DNA from: Nostocales cyanobacterium Centralia_MAG_434
GTDB taxonomy: Bacteria; Cyanobacteriota; Cyanobacteriia; Cyanobacteriales; Nostocaceae
Reading direction: 5' to 3'
Length of the DNA stretch: 64,000 nt
NCBI GenBank assembly: GCA_021324415.1
Contig: JAJPJF010000273.1
Coordinates: 1 to 64,000 of the forward strand
Made by a program: the position numbers and the translations under genes. Position 1 is the first letter of the stretch. Each line of letters begins with the position of its first letter. Below the pieces are notes generated by a model, which was not told the DNA's origin, did no database searches, and saw only the letters and a list, made by a program, of their open reading frames with translations. Shown one piece after another: positions 8,597 to 17,460 of this stretch.

Positions 8597-9703
8597 TTAG
8601 ACAAGTTGTTCGGCCTTATGTATGGAACGTACAACGGCAGTAGCTGCGCGATCGCCCATGAGCTTCTCTTGGTCATATCCTAGTACCAATTCCCAAGCAT
8701 CTTCTGGATACATTTGAGCTAAAGGCAAAGCAACATCATCTAACATCCAGCGACCGTGACGTTCGTCTTCTCTAATATGCAATTCCCAATAACCCATTGC
8801 TGCATCAGATAATCCTAATCGTTGTGCTGCTGCAAGATAGTTTCTATAAGCTGCAGGTCCAGCAACTTCAAAGTATGTCAAGCCGCCACAATAGCGCAGA
8901 AAATAGCGCTTACACTCAGTTAGTAGAAAATTATGGTTGGCACAAGCAAGCACTTGCCAAGGAACCAAATCAAAGTATCCCTCAGGTTCTGTATTCATTC
9001 CAAATTCAGCCAGCATCTTGGCAAAAAATGTTGAATGCTTGCGAGAAAAGCGACCATTGCCATACTCTTCTAGCAAGACCCGCACAAGGGTACACTGTAT
9101 TTCATTAGCAGCACCGCCTAAAATTCGAGAAAGTCGGCTGCCTTCTACTAAACCGTCAAACGATCCAATAGCCAGTAAATGGCGGTAGCCAGTTTCTGTC
9201 ATTTGCTCACGGATGTAACGACTTTCACTAGACAAAGCTGGATCTAAATCGTCATCAGCACGTGCAAGCAACGCCTGACCTACATCCACTTTTTTTAAGG
9301 CTGCGACATCGATTTGTTCCAGTTCCCACTGTTGCCAAGCTGCTTCGATGTGCTCACGCACTTTATATAGGTAAAGCGATCGCTCATTATTGTAGCGTCG
9401 CAGATCGTCATACCAAAATAGGTTTAGTCGATTGATGCGATAAAGAATCCGCTGGAGAAAGCAATGAGCTTGATCATCTCCAGAACCATTTTGATATGCA
9501 GCGTAAATTGCTGCTGAGAGTAAACCTTCAAACTCACTAATGTCTTGGGCTAAAATATTGAGTTTGTTATCTAAGTCTTCTGTTGCTAGTAGCTTGCTAA
9601 ATTGCTGTTCTCCAGACTTATAATCTAGATTTGTTATTTCCTCAGGTTGCTCAGTTTTTCCTTTTGCAAAAGTGAGGGATGACATAGCTAAGTTGTTGTA
9701 CAT
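8597..9703 (-). CDS. Heme-oxygenase-like (HDO) iron-containing protein
   Basis: 368 residues. The C-terminal two thirds have the all-helical signature of heme-oxygenase-like diiron or cofactorless proteins (iron-containing redox enzyme family). Helix-borne ligand candidates are E in NEIQCTLVRVLLEEYG, the RKHS histidine about 16 residues later, and the pair E/H in WELHIREDERHGRWMLDD. Family members oxidise small metabolites or fatty acids; the substrate here is unknown. The N-terminal 130 residues are an extra helical region. It is monocistronic, with about 260 bases free on the 3' side. A second HDO-type gene lies at 58916-59839 in the tyrosine cluster. Confidence 0.7.
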   Translation of the reverse strand: MYNNLAMSSLTFAKGKTEQPEEITNLDYKSGEQQFSKLLATEDLDNKLNILAQDISEFEGLLSAAIYAAYQNGSGDDQAHCFLQRILYRINRLNLFWYDDLRRYNNERSLYLYKVREHIEAAWQQWELEQIDVAALKKVDVGQALLARADDDLDPALSSESRYIREQMTETGYRHLLAIGSFDGLVEGSRLSRILGGAANEIQCTLVRVLLEEYGNGRFSRKHSTFFAKMLAEFGMNTEPEGYFDLVPWQVLACANHNFLLTECKRYFLRYCGGLTYFEVAGPAAYRNYLAAAQRLGLSDAAMGYWELHIREDERHGRWMLDDVALPLAQMYPEDAWELVLGYDQEKLMGDRAATAVVRSIHKAEQLV

Positions 9704-9871
9704 TGAATCCTTCAGTCGTTCTAAAGAGGTGTTAGATAATTTGCACCTCTCATTACCTAATGATTTCTATTTAGGGTGTTGTGTACATCTCTCATCAGTA
9801 TTAAAGAAATATTAAGCAATCAAGGCAAGATTTCAGTCTAGAGGAAGGAGGAGTATATCTCCCTTATCTGA

Positions 9872-11974
9872 TTACGGTATTTGAGTCATAGGTTTACTTG
9901 GGGGAATTTGTTCAATCGTAATTAGTGCTTCCATCACTGACTTAGCAATTGGTGCGGCAACTGTACCACCATAAGCATTGTTTCCCTTCGGCTCATCAAC
10001 CAATGCCAACACAACATACCGGGGTGACTCTGCTGGTAGTATCCCTAAGAAACTAGTAATATAAGCACCATTAATATAACCGCCATGACCTGCTTTTTGA
10101 GCTGTACCAGTTTTGCCTGCAATGCGATAGCCTGCAATTTGTGAAGCTGTACCAGTGCCTTCATCGACAACAGTTTCCATCATTTCTACGACTTTTTGAG
10201 CGATCGCAGGCGAGAAAATTTGGCGGGGTGCTGTATGAGCAGGGGAATAATGTACCTGCCCTTTGCTATCTATAAGTGCTCGAACAACATGAGGTGTAAC
10301 CAATTTGCCACCATTAGCTAAAGATCCAACCATTTGCAAAAGTTGTAATGGTGTTAGAGAAAAGCCTTGACCAAAAGAGGTTGTTGCGGGCTCAATGGGT
10401 GAGGCTAGGAATTGTGCTTGACTTTTTAGCTGACTGCTGACAGCAAACGGCAAATCTGTCTCAATGGTTTGTCCTAGTCCCAATCGTTCTAACCAACCGT
10501 AGTAGATTGAAGGCTTGAGTTTCTCAATGATTTGCACCATGCCAACATTACTGGAGTGCTGGATGATTTGCGCGATGTTTATTCGCCCATAACGTTTGTT
10601 TTCAGCATTTTTGATTGTTCTATCAGCTACTTGAATAAAACCTGGATCATTAAACACATCGTCAGATTTAATCACACCAGCTTCTAGAGCGATCGCCACA
10701 TTTAAAGGCTTAAACGTTGAACCAGGCTCATAAAGATCTGCTAGGGTCCAGTTTTTAAACAGTGAGATATCAGCTTTAGAGTACTCATTAGGATTGTAAG
10801 TAGGCTGAGTGACCATGGCCAACAAGGAACCATCCCACGCATCCATTACAATCACCGCCCCACGTTTCGCATTGAACTTATCCATCTCTTGTTTCAAAGC
10901 AGAACGGGCAGTTCGTTGCAGTCGGCTATCAATTGTTAATTGTAGTTGTAGGTCATCAAAATGTAGAATCCCGTCTGGAGCGTAATTAGGCATGAATGCG
11001 CCATTTCCAGAACGACTAAGCCGTACTGGTTGTACAGAACGCTCTAGCAGCTTTTCTTGACTATATTCCACACCTGCCTGACCACGACGGTCAACATTAA
11101 CATAGCCAACGACTTCAGCAACCAAATTTTGTTGTGGGTACAATCTGGAATATTTTTGAACTAACTCTAAGCCATTTAAACGCAAGGCAGTCACGCGATC
11201 AGCAATTTCTTCTGGCAGCGCTGGGGATAATATTATACCAGTTTTCTGGCTTTGAAACTTTTTCTCTAACTCACTTTGGTCTTGATCTATTACTGGAGCA
11301 AGCTGATGAGCAACCTTTTCATTAGACTGTTCAAATAACTTAGGATGGGCATATAAAGTATAAACGGGACGGTCTATTGCTAATACATCGTTATTGCGAT
11401 CCACGATTGGGCGACGAGGGATAAAAGGTCGCAAATTTACCATTTGCTGGCTTCGCGCCTTCTCCGTTAACATTGGTCCATTAATAATTTGCAAATGATA
11501 CAAATTGAAAGCCAATCCTACTCCACCAGCAATTAAGATACCCCAAACAACTAATAATCGAGATTTAGAACTGGAAAGGATTGGATTCTCTTCAGGCAAC
11601 ACAGTATTAGGAGGGATTGTTGCTGGGGGAGGAGATTTGGCCTTAGTAGTTTTCCCCATAAGAAACTGCCGAAACGGTTTCCTTGATTGAGGAATCAGTT
11701 TGTGAGGCTCCTCCAACAATGCTCGACGTGGTGGGATTGACGTTGGCGAGCCTCTTTTGCTTTTGTTACGGCTAGCACGCGGCTGTCGGTTGAACAAGCG
11801 CTGCAGGAAGTTTCCTTGACCAAGACGATTAGCTTGTGGCTGGTGTTGAGCTGACGTTGTTTGTGTTTGTTCTTGAGTGAGGTCAGTCTGTGTATCCCCC
11901 AATCCCCTACGTGAGATTTTTTGTCGTCGTTTGGAAAAATTTCTAAGTTTTCTTCTGTTCGATGACTTCTGCAT
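9872..11974 (-). CDS. ftsI: Septal peptidoglycan transpeptidase (PBP2/FtsI)
   Basis: 700 residues. Class B penicillin-binding protein that crosslinks septal peptidoglycan in the periplasm. A 130-residue Arg/Lys/Gln-rich cytoplasmic extension precedes one membrane segment (140-160). The PBP dimerisation domain follows, then the transpeptidase with S419-T-F-K422 (acylated serine), S474-S-N476 and K621-T-G. The basic N-terminal extension is much longer than in Escherichia coli FtsI and probably mediates protein contacts at the division site. The gene lies 16 bases downstream of an FtsL-like gene on the same strand, so both are likely co-transcribed. Confidence 0.93.
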   Translation of the reverse strand: MQKSSNRRKLRNFSKRRQKISRRGLGDTQTDLTQEQTQTTSAQHQPQANRLGQGNFLQRLFNRQPRASRNKSKRGSPTSIPPRRALLEEPHKLIPQSRKPFRQFLMGKTTKAKSPPPATIPPNTVLPEENPILSSSKSRLLVVWGILIAGGVGLAFNLYHLQIINGPMLTEKARSQQMVNLRPFIPRRPIVDRNNDVLAIDRPVYTLYAHPKLFEQSNEKVAHQLAPVIDQDQSELEKKFQSQKTGIILSPALPEEIADRVTALRLNGLELVQKYSRLYPQQNLVAEVVGYVNVDRRGQAGVEYSQEKLLERSVQPVRLSRSGNGAFMPNYAPDGILHFDDLQLQLTIDSRLQRTARSALKQEMDKFNAKRGAVIVMDAWDGSLLAMVTQPTYNPNEYSKADISLFKNWTLADLYEPGSTFKPLNVAIALEAGVIKSDDVFNDPGFIQVADRTIKNAENKRYGRINIAQIIQHSSNVGMVQIIEKLKPSIYYGWLERLGLGQTIETDLPFAVSSQLKSQAQFLASPIEPATTSFGQGFSLTPLQLLQMVGSLANGGKLVTPHVVRALIDSKGQVHYSPAHTAPRQIFSPAIAQKVVEMMETVVDEGTGTASQIAGYRIAGKTGTAQKAGHGGYINGAYITSFLGILPAESPRYVVLALVDEPKGNNAYGGTVAAPIAKSVMEALITIEQIPPSKPMTQIP

Positions 11975-11990
11975 AAGGATTGTCCTGTGA

Positions 11991-12770
11991 CTAATAATTA
12001 ATCACTGTGTTAGCTGTTTGCTGTTGGCTTTCAGAATTTAATGTTGTGTTAGGGGATACAGAGTTGGAGCCAACAGAATCAGGATGTAAAAAAATTGACA
12101 TATTAGGAGTTGGTGATACCAGCCCTGCTGAAGGTCGTTGAGCTTCTTGTGCCATTTTTTCTTTCAGCACCTCGTTGATTGTCCTTAGCTGTCGTTCATG
12201 GTGTTGCAAATTTTGCAGATGACGATATGCCTGACTCCAAGTTTGTTGAGAATATACTGTCCAACCATAAACCACCAAAGTCACTGTCACAAACAGAAAT
12301 GTCATGATTGAGGAATGCCGATGGATGGTATGTAGGCGTAGCAACCATAAAGGCATTGCTCCTGAATTAGGCACAACAGGGATATTTGACAAGGTATCCT
12401 GTGAAGAACCCTCTGTTGAAGAGACAAGTCCTGTAGTAGGATTTACGGGGCTTCGCTCTCCAGAAGAAATCTTTCCACGCAATGGGGATGCTTCGACTTT
12501 AGACGTTGACGACTCGTGTACGCGTTTTTTCTCAGAGGGTAGAAGATCGCGACCCAATTGAGTAGAAACTTTCTTGCGACGTACAGTATTTGTTCCCGGT
12601 ACAGGTGCAGATATTGCGGATGTTTTGCTGGGGAGAACAGACTTTGTAAGTAAGGTCTGGAGCATGGACTGTCTGTGTCGGCGACTAAAGCGGCGGTTTC
12701 TACGGCTTTGAATTGCCTTCTGAAACCAACTGCCCATTGCAGAAACATCTGATTTGCGAGCAATAGCCAT
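11991..12770 (-). CDS. FtsL-like bitopic division protein (candidate)
   Basis: 259 residues. A basic, disordered cytoplasmic region of about 150 residues (RRNRRFSRRHRQ, then Ser/Pro-rich) leads into one membrane segment (about 155-173, MTFLFVTVTLVVYGW). A short periplasmic coiled-coil follows (about 178-210, LQNLQHHERQLRTINEVLKEK), then a Ser/Asn/Gln-rich tail. This is the FtsL/DivIC layout, and the gene sits immediately upstream of ftsI, where ftsL sits in many bacteria. Sequence identity to FtsL cannot be judged by eye. The call rests on topology and position. Confidence 0.7.
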   Translation of the reverse strand: MAIARKSDVSAMGSWFQKAIQSRRNRRFSRRHRQSMLQTLLTKSVLPSKTSAISAPVPGTNTVRRKKVSTQLGRDLLPSEKKRVHESSTSKVEASPLRGKISSGERSPVNPTTGLVSSTEGSSQDTLSNIPVVPNSGAMPLWLLRLHTIHRHSSIMTFLFVTVTLVVYGWTVYSQQTWSQAYRHLQNLQHHERQLRTINEVLKEKMAQEAQRPSAGLVSPTPNMSIFLHPDSVGSNSVSPNTTLNSESQQQTANTVINY

Positions 12771-12952
12771 AACTTTGTATTGAATTAAAAATACTGAATT
12801 TTAGATTTTTGCTCAGGTTTAAAATCGTCTTGTGTACGATCGCCACACATAACACCCTACACTCAATAAAACTATTCTCATAGGTAGCTGCACTAATCTT
12901 TAATATCCTGTGGGTATCACTTGTGGGCATTTTTGGGTAATTAAAGAGATCT

Positions 12953-12980
12953 TTGACCATTCAAGCATTGCACTTATAAA
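12953..12980 (+). promoter_or_regulatory. Candidate sigma-70 promoter for the lipoprotein gene
   Basis: TTGACC (12953-12958) and TATAAA (12975-12980) are 16 bases apart on the plus strand. Transcription would start near 12987 and give a leader of about 240 bases before the ATG at 13224. The remaining sequence between 12771 and 13223 shows no gene. Confidence 0.4.
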
Positions 12981-13223
12981 GTATGGCAATGTGTTACCCG
13001 AATGAGCAAGTGTGTGCTAAAAACTTCAGTTTTTGGTATGATTGCCAGCTAAGGGACCCACGCATACAAGCTGATAAATCACAAACCTAACTTGTTGCAT
13101 GATAGTAAACTAAAGTGTTGCATGTGGGTCTGTTCTTGCAAACTATTTAAAAAAAAGCAACAAATAGGGTATCTTAGTCAACAGGCTAAAATTAATCGAG
13201 CCGCAATTGGTGAAAGAGGAGTT

Positions 13224-13562
13224 ATGAAAACAAAAATCCTTGGTCTTGCTCTATTACTAAGTCTGGCAACTATTCTCGGAGCATGTGAGGGTGGTGGCGG
13301 CAGCGACACAACACCTTCATCTACCACCAGTAGCTCTCCAGCTGCTGAACCAACTGATACTGGTGCTGCTTCCCCTGGTGCTACTACGTCTACAACTGCT
13401 CCTAGTGGTACTACGTCTACAACTGCTCCTGAAGGTACTACGTCTACAACTGCTCCTAGTGGTACTACGTCCACAACTGCTCCTAGTGGTACTACGTCTA
13501 CAAGTAGTCCTAAGTCTACTACCTCTCCTAAAGCTACCTCTACTAAGAAACCAAAGCCTTAG
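13224..13562 (+). CDS. Small lipoprotein with Thr/Ser-rich tandem repeats
   Basis: 112 residues. A classic lipoprotein signal peptide (MKTKILGLALLLSLATILGAC) ends in the lipobox LGAC with Cys21, so the mature protein should be lipid-anchored. The remainder is a disordered Thr/Ser/Pro/Ala stretch with nine-residue repeats of the form GTTSTTAPS, ending in a Lys/Pro-rich tail. GAGGAG lies just before the ATG, so I use this start, not the in-frame TTG/ATG further up at 13092. The repeats resemble mucin-like stalks that space a domain from the membrane, but no folded domain follows. Function unknown. Confidence 0.75.
   Translation: MKTKILGLALLLSLATILGACEGGGGSDTTPSSTTSSSPAAEPTDTGAASPGATTSTTAPSGTTSTTAPEGTTSTTAPSGTTSTTAPSGTTSTSSPKSTTSPKATSTKKPKP
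13377..13514 (+). repeat. 27-bp coding minisatellite
   Basis: About five near-identical 27-base units (GGTACTACGTCTACAACTGC as the shared start) encode GTTSTTAPS/E inside the lipoprotein. Unit number is probably variable between strains, since in-frame slippage costs nothing. Confidence 0.8.
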
Positions 13563-13669
13563 ATTGTGAGATTGTCGTCTGACAACTAAGAACAGCAATT
13601 AAAAACACATAGATGACAAATATCATCGTTTGTTGAATTTATCCTCCCAGTTGATATGGAATGGATAAC

Positions 13670-13797
13670 TGGTTTTTGAGAGTGTAAAAAACATTACACT
13701 CACCAGTGAATACTTAATGACTATTTTCCATAGTCTGTGATACACCTATAAAAATGACCTGGTGATGAGAGTTGACCTTTGCCAGGTCTTTATTTTT
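13670..13797 (+). terminator. Structured 3' region with intrinsic terminator
   Basis: GAGTGTAA (13680-13687) pairs exactly with TTACACTC (13694-13701) and the stem is extended by ACTGG/CCAGT outside. Downstream, GACCTGG (13756-13762) pairs with CCAGGTC (13782-13788) and runs into TTTATTTTTT. The second hairpin is a good terminator, but it lies almost 200 bases past the lipoprotein stop, leaving a long structured 3' UTR or a separate small RNA. Confidence 0.6.
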
Positions 13798-13892
13798 TGC
13801 TGATTCATCAAGCAGTCTCACCCTGATGTGATAAGAAAACACTATCAATCTACTGCAAGGAAAAACCAGCACAATAAAATACCTTTAATCTA

Positions 13893-14063
13893 CTAAGGGA
13901 GTTTGGTTGTTGAGGAGTTACCATTTTCCGAACTAGGCAATCTGTCGATCCAGTCTTCAATCAGTTGCGTCACTGTCTTCTCCTTAGACGTGGCATAAGT
14001 CTTCAGCTTGTTAAAGCGTCTTTCAGATATACGAATATGCACTTCTTTGGTCTTCATAAACAT
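13893..14063 (-). CDS. Small ribbon-helix-helix DNA-binding protein
   Basis: A 56-residue protein read directly from the sequence. It begins MFMKTKEVHIRISERRF, continues NKLKTYATSKEKTVTQLIEDW and ends in a short polar tail. The layout is that of CopG/Arc-type repressors: an alternating basic strand (EVHIRIS), helix 1 (ERRFNKLKTYATSK), a turn, and helix 2 (TVTQLIEDWIDRL). Such proteins dimerise and bind operators through the strand. An internal ATG two codons in is an alternative start. No toxin partner is adjacent, so it may regulate itself or be a solitary remnant of an addiction or plasmid system. Confidence 0.7.
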   Translation of the reverse strand: MFMKTKEVHIRISERRFNKLKTYATSKEKTVTQLIEDWIDRLPSSENGNSSTTKLP

Positions 14064-14235
14064 GTCCACAACATAGACATATCTATGCTAATATAAGAAC
14101 ATTCTAAGCTCCTAGTTAAAAGTAAAAACTAGCCGTTGTCAAAACATCCCTCAAGGGAAAGTAGAAAACACTGAATACTGAAATAGGCTTAAAGTTGATA
14201 AAACTAAGCGTATGAATTAATTAATATTCAATTAC

Positions 14236-14610
14236 GTGGTGAACCAACTAATACTGAGATTATGGGAGATGAGAAGACGGAAAGCGCAAAAGAGAATTTT
14301 ATTATTTGTGTTGACCGTTACCACTATTGTGATTAGCATACTGGTTGGACTAAGTTGCAGCTTGGGGGCATCTGTCATGGCATTATCACCACCAGAAGAT
14401 ACACCAGAAGAAATATTACGAACCGAGATTATTACGGAAGCGCGATCGCCAATTGATGGCAAGCCCTTAAGTGCTGCTGAGTACGCAGAATTACAAGCTC
14501 AACTGCGAACACAGCCAGTCCCAAGACTTGATCCCCGAATTCGACAGAATATTTTTCTTCTACGTCTGCGTAAGACCTTGCGTTTGCTTTTTCCCTTTTT
14601 AAGTTTTTGA
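14236..14610 (+). CDS. Small conserved membrane-anchored protein upstream of glgB
   Basis: 124 residues starting at GTG; an ATG at 14269 would remove 11 residues. A basic N terminus (MRRRKAQKR) precedes one hydrophobic segment (about residues 20-45), so the rest should face the periplasm or lumen. The following part holds the motif ARSPIDGKPLSAAEYAELQ and ends in a short basic-hydrophobic helix (LRLRKTLRLLFPFLSF). I recognise the motif as recurring in cyanobacterial hypothetical proteins but know no function. It precedes glgB by 190 bases on the same strand. Confidence 0.6.
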   Translation: MVNQLILRLWEMRRRKAQKRILLFVLTVTTIVISILVGLSCSLGASVMALSPPEDTPEEILRTEIITEARSPIDGKPLSAAEYAELQAQLRTQPVPRLDPRIRQNIFLLRLRKTLRLLFPFLSF

Positions 14611-14801
14611 GACAGCGGTCACTCGTCATCCTTCCTCTGGTTTTGTTGCTGTGCAAGCTTTTGGACTCCTTACTAAGGAAAGAGGAGTTTCTTCATAAAA
14701 GAAGATAACCGGAAGACAAAATTTGCAAATAATTGTAAAGAATATATATAGATCTTAAAAAATCAAATTTACTTACCCCTTTATTCAACGTAGGTAACTT
14801 C

Positions 14802-17093
14802 ATGTCTATGACCACGACCGCTCCTGATCAGGTTAACCGCATCGTTTGGAATCAGCATCACGATCCCTTTGAAATCCTTGGCTCTCATCTGGTAGAACAA
14901 AACGGTAAAAATGTCTGGGCTGTGCGAGCTTATCTACCAAATGCGAGTGCAGTATGGGTGGTCATTCCTGAGGAACGGAAGGAATACCCAATGGAAACAG
15001 TACATCATCCTCATTTTTTTGAATGCACGATTGAAACGAAAGAACTGGCAAATTATCAGTTACGGATTAAAGAAGGAGAGCACGAGAGAGTCATATACGA
15101 TCCTTACGCCTTCCGTTCTGCTCACCTGACTGACTATGATTTACACCTATTTGCCGAAGGTAACCATCACCGGATTTATGAAAAACTAGGAGCGCACCCT
15201 ACGGAGATAAAGGGTGTTAAAGGCGTTTATTTTGCAGTTTGGGCACCTAATGCCCGTAACGTTTCTATTTTGGGGGATTTTAATAATTGGGATGGGCGCA
15301 AACACCAAATGCGTAAAACTAACACTGGTGTTTGGGAATTGTTTATTCCAGGACTAGGTGTAGGAGAGGGCTACAAATACGAGATTAAAAATATTGAAGG
15401 ACATATTTACGAAAAATCTGATCCCTACGGTTTTCAGCAAGAACCTCGTCCCAAAACAGCATCTATTGTCACTGACTTAGATGCCTATACCTGGCATGAC
15501 GAAGACTGGTTAGACAAGCGGCGTCACACCGATCCCCTCACTCAGCCTATCTCAGTTTATGAAGTACATCTAGGCTCTTGGTTACATGCAGCTAGCTCTG
15601 AACCATCCATAGGACCTAATGGTGAACCTGAGCCTGTGGTTCCTGTATCTGAACTGAATCCAGGTGCACGCTTCCTCACTTACAGAGAATTAGCAAAGCG
15701 CCTAATTCCCTACGTCAAAGACTTGGGATATACCCACGTTGAATTACTACCAATTGCCGAACATCCCTTTGATGGTTCATGGGGTTACCAAGTTACTGGG
15801 TATTATGCTCCTACCTCCCGTTATGGTAGTTGCGAAGACTTTATGTATTTTATCGACCAATGCCATCAAAATGGTCTTGGTGTGATCGTGGATTGGGTTC
15901 CTGGTCACTTTCCCAAAGATGGTCATGGTTTAGCTTTCTTTGATGGCACTCACCTTTACGAACATGCTGATCCTCGTAAAGGGGAACACAAAGAGTGGGG
16001 TACTCTTGTATTCAACTACTCACGTAACGAAGTCAGAAATTTTTTGGTAGCAAATGCCCTCTTCTGGTTTGACAAGTACCATATTGATGGCATTCGTGTT
16101 GATGCAGTTGCTTCAATGCTTTATCTCGATTATTGCCGCAAAGACGGAGAATGGCTTCCCAACCAGTATGGCGGTAGAGAAAATCTGGAAGCAGCAGATT
16201 TCCTGCGTCAGACAAATCACCTCATCTTCAGCTATTTTCCAGGTGTTCTCTCAATTGCCGAAGAATCGACCTCTTGGCCTATGGTATCTTGGCCTACCTA
16301 TACGGGTGGACTAGGCTTCAATCTTAAGTGGAACATGGGTTGGATGCACGATATGCTGGACTACTTCAGCATGGACCCCTGGTTCCGCCAGTTTCATCAA
16401 AACAACGTCACTTTTAGCATGTGGTATCACCACAGCGAAAACTTTATGCTTGCCCTGTCTCATGATGAGGTCGTGCATGGCAAAAGCAATATCATAGGTA
16501 AAATGCCAGGAGACAGATGGCAAAAGTTTGCTAATGTACGTTGTTTATTCACTTATATGTTCACTCATCCAGGCAAGAAAACAATGTTCATGAGCATGGA
16601 GTTGGGCCAGTGGAACGAGTGGAATGTCTGGGGAGACTTAGAGTGGGGCTTATTAGAGTATGAACCACACCAACAACTAAAACAATTCTTCAAGGAGCTA
16701 AATCATCTCTACCGCTCTGAAACAGCTTTGTATACTCAGGATTTTGCCCAGGAAGGGTTTGAGTGGATAGATTGTAGTGACAATCGCCACAGTGTGGTGT
16801 CTTTCATTCGTAGAGACAAGGACTCTGATAATTTTATTGTTGTTGTTTGTAACTTCACACCTCAGCCACATTCTCACTATCGCATCGGTGTTCCAGCACC
16901 TGGATTTTATCATGAGTTGTTCAATAGTGATGCTCGTCAGTACGGCGGTAGCAATATGGGGAATTTAGGTGGTAAGTGGACTGATGGTTGGTCAATGCAT
17001 AATTATCCTTACTCCCTAGACTTGTGTTTGCCACCCTTGGGAGTATTAATTCTCAAGCTTGATAAAAATAAGACAGCAGAAGTAATGCAATAA
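14802..17093 (+). CDS. glgB: 1,4-alpha-glucan branching enzyme
   Basis: 763 residues, the usual length. Cuts alpha-1,4 glucan chains and re-joins them as alpha-1,6 branches, forming glycogen, the main carbon store of cyanobacteria. An N-terminal N1 domain is followed by the CBM48 module ([24 protein letters not shown]), the GH13 barrel and a C-terminal beta domain. Catalytic regions seen: [11 protein letters not shown] with the nucleophile Asp, SIAEEST with the acid/base Glu, and [11 protein letters not shown] with the transition-state Asp. The ATG lies downstream of an AT-rich 190-base leader. No other glycogen gene is near. Confidence 0.95.
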   Translation: MSMTTTAPDQVNRIVWNQHHDPFEILGSHLVEQNGKNVWAVRAYLPNASAVWVVIPEERKEYPMETVHHPHFFECTIETKELANYQLRIKEGEHERVIYDPYAFRSAHLTDYDLHLFAEGNHHRIYEKLGAHPTEIKGVKGVYFAVWAPNARNVSILGDFNNWDGRKHQMRKTNTGVWELFIPGLGVGEGYKYEIKNIEGHIYEKSDPYGFQQEPRPKTASIVTDLDAYTWHDEDWLDKRRHTDPLTQPISVYEVHLGSWLHAASSEPSIGPNGEPEPVVPVSELNPGARFLTYRELAKRLIPYVKDLGYTHVELLPIAEHPFDGSWGYQVTGYYAPTSRYGSCEDFMYFIDQCHQNGLGVIVDWVPGHFPKDGHGLAFFDGTHLYEHADPRKGEHKEWGTLVFNYSRNEVRNFLVANALFWFDKYHIDGIRVDAVASMLYLDYCRKDGEWLPNQYGGRENLEAADFLRQTNHLIFSYFPGVLSIAEESTSWPMVSWPTYTGGLGFNLKWNMGWMHDMLDYFSMDPWFRQFHQNNVTFSMWYHHSENFMLALSHDEVVHGKSNIIGKMPGDRWQKFANVRCLFTYMFTHPGKKTMFMSMELGQWNEWNVWGDLEWGLLEYEPHQQLKQFFKELNHLYRSETALYTQDFAQEGFEWIDCSDNRHSVVSFIRRDKDSDNFIVVVCNFTPQPHSHYRIGVPAPGFYHELFNSDARQYGGSNMGNLGGKWTDGWSMHNYPYSLDLCLPPLGVLILKLDKNKTAEVMQ

Positions 17094-17148
17094 AAATTTT
17101 GGGTGTTCAACAATCACCCTGTTCAATTGACAACTGAAAATAAGCCAA

Positions 17149-17222
17149 AATAAGGCGGACAAAATGCCCATCCTGCAAGGAATTTAGTTTTCTTGTGAGG
17201 TGCGCATTTAGGCCGCCTTATT
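17149..17222. repeat. 74-base imperfect palindrome
   Basis: AATAAGGCGG (17149-17158) is exactly complementary to CCGCCTTATT (17213-17222). Inside, AAATGC pairs with GCATTT and an imperfect CCTGCAAG/CTTGTGAGG stem continues to a small loop. No T tract follows directly. It could be a miniature inverted-repeat element, a processing hairpin or a bidirectional terminator after glgB. The rest of 17094-17460 has only a weak GGGTG/CACCC hairpin at 17101-17119 and no gene. Confidence 0.5.
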
Positions 17223-17460
17223 CATAATAATTATATCCTCAACTTTTTACGGGATGTGAGGACAAGGAAGCATTCATCTCCTTAATCTCGCTTGACCCTT
17301 GTCTTTCCCATTCATGTTTACCAATGTGCCATAAAGACTCAGTAATTATACCACTAACTCGCCATCTAGACAAAAACAATTTATACTGAATTTTGATACA
17401 TCTTGTTCTTTTGTTCTTCTGGGTTAAACAAAATAAAAAAGTGATTGGAGAATAAGATAA

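Noticed and set aside
13178-13598. Several overlapping frames across the lipoprotein repeats
   Set aside because: They are by-products of the 27-base repeat read in other frames; only the frame with a signal peptide and ribosome binding site is credible.
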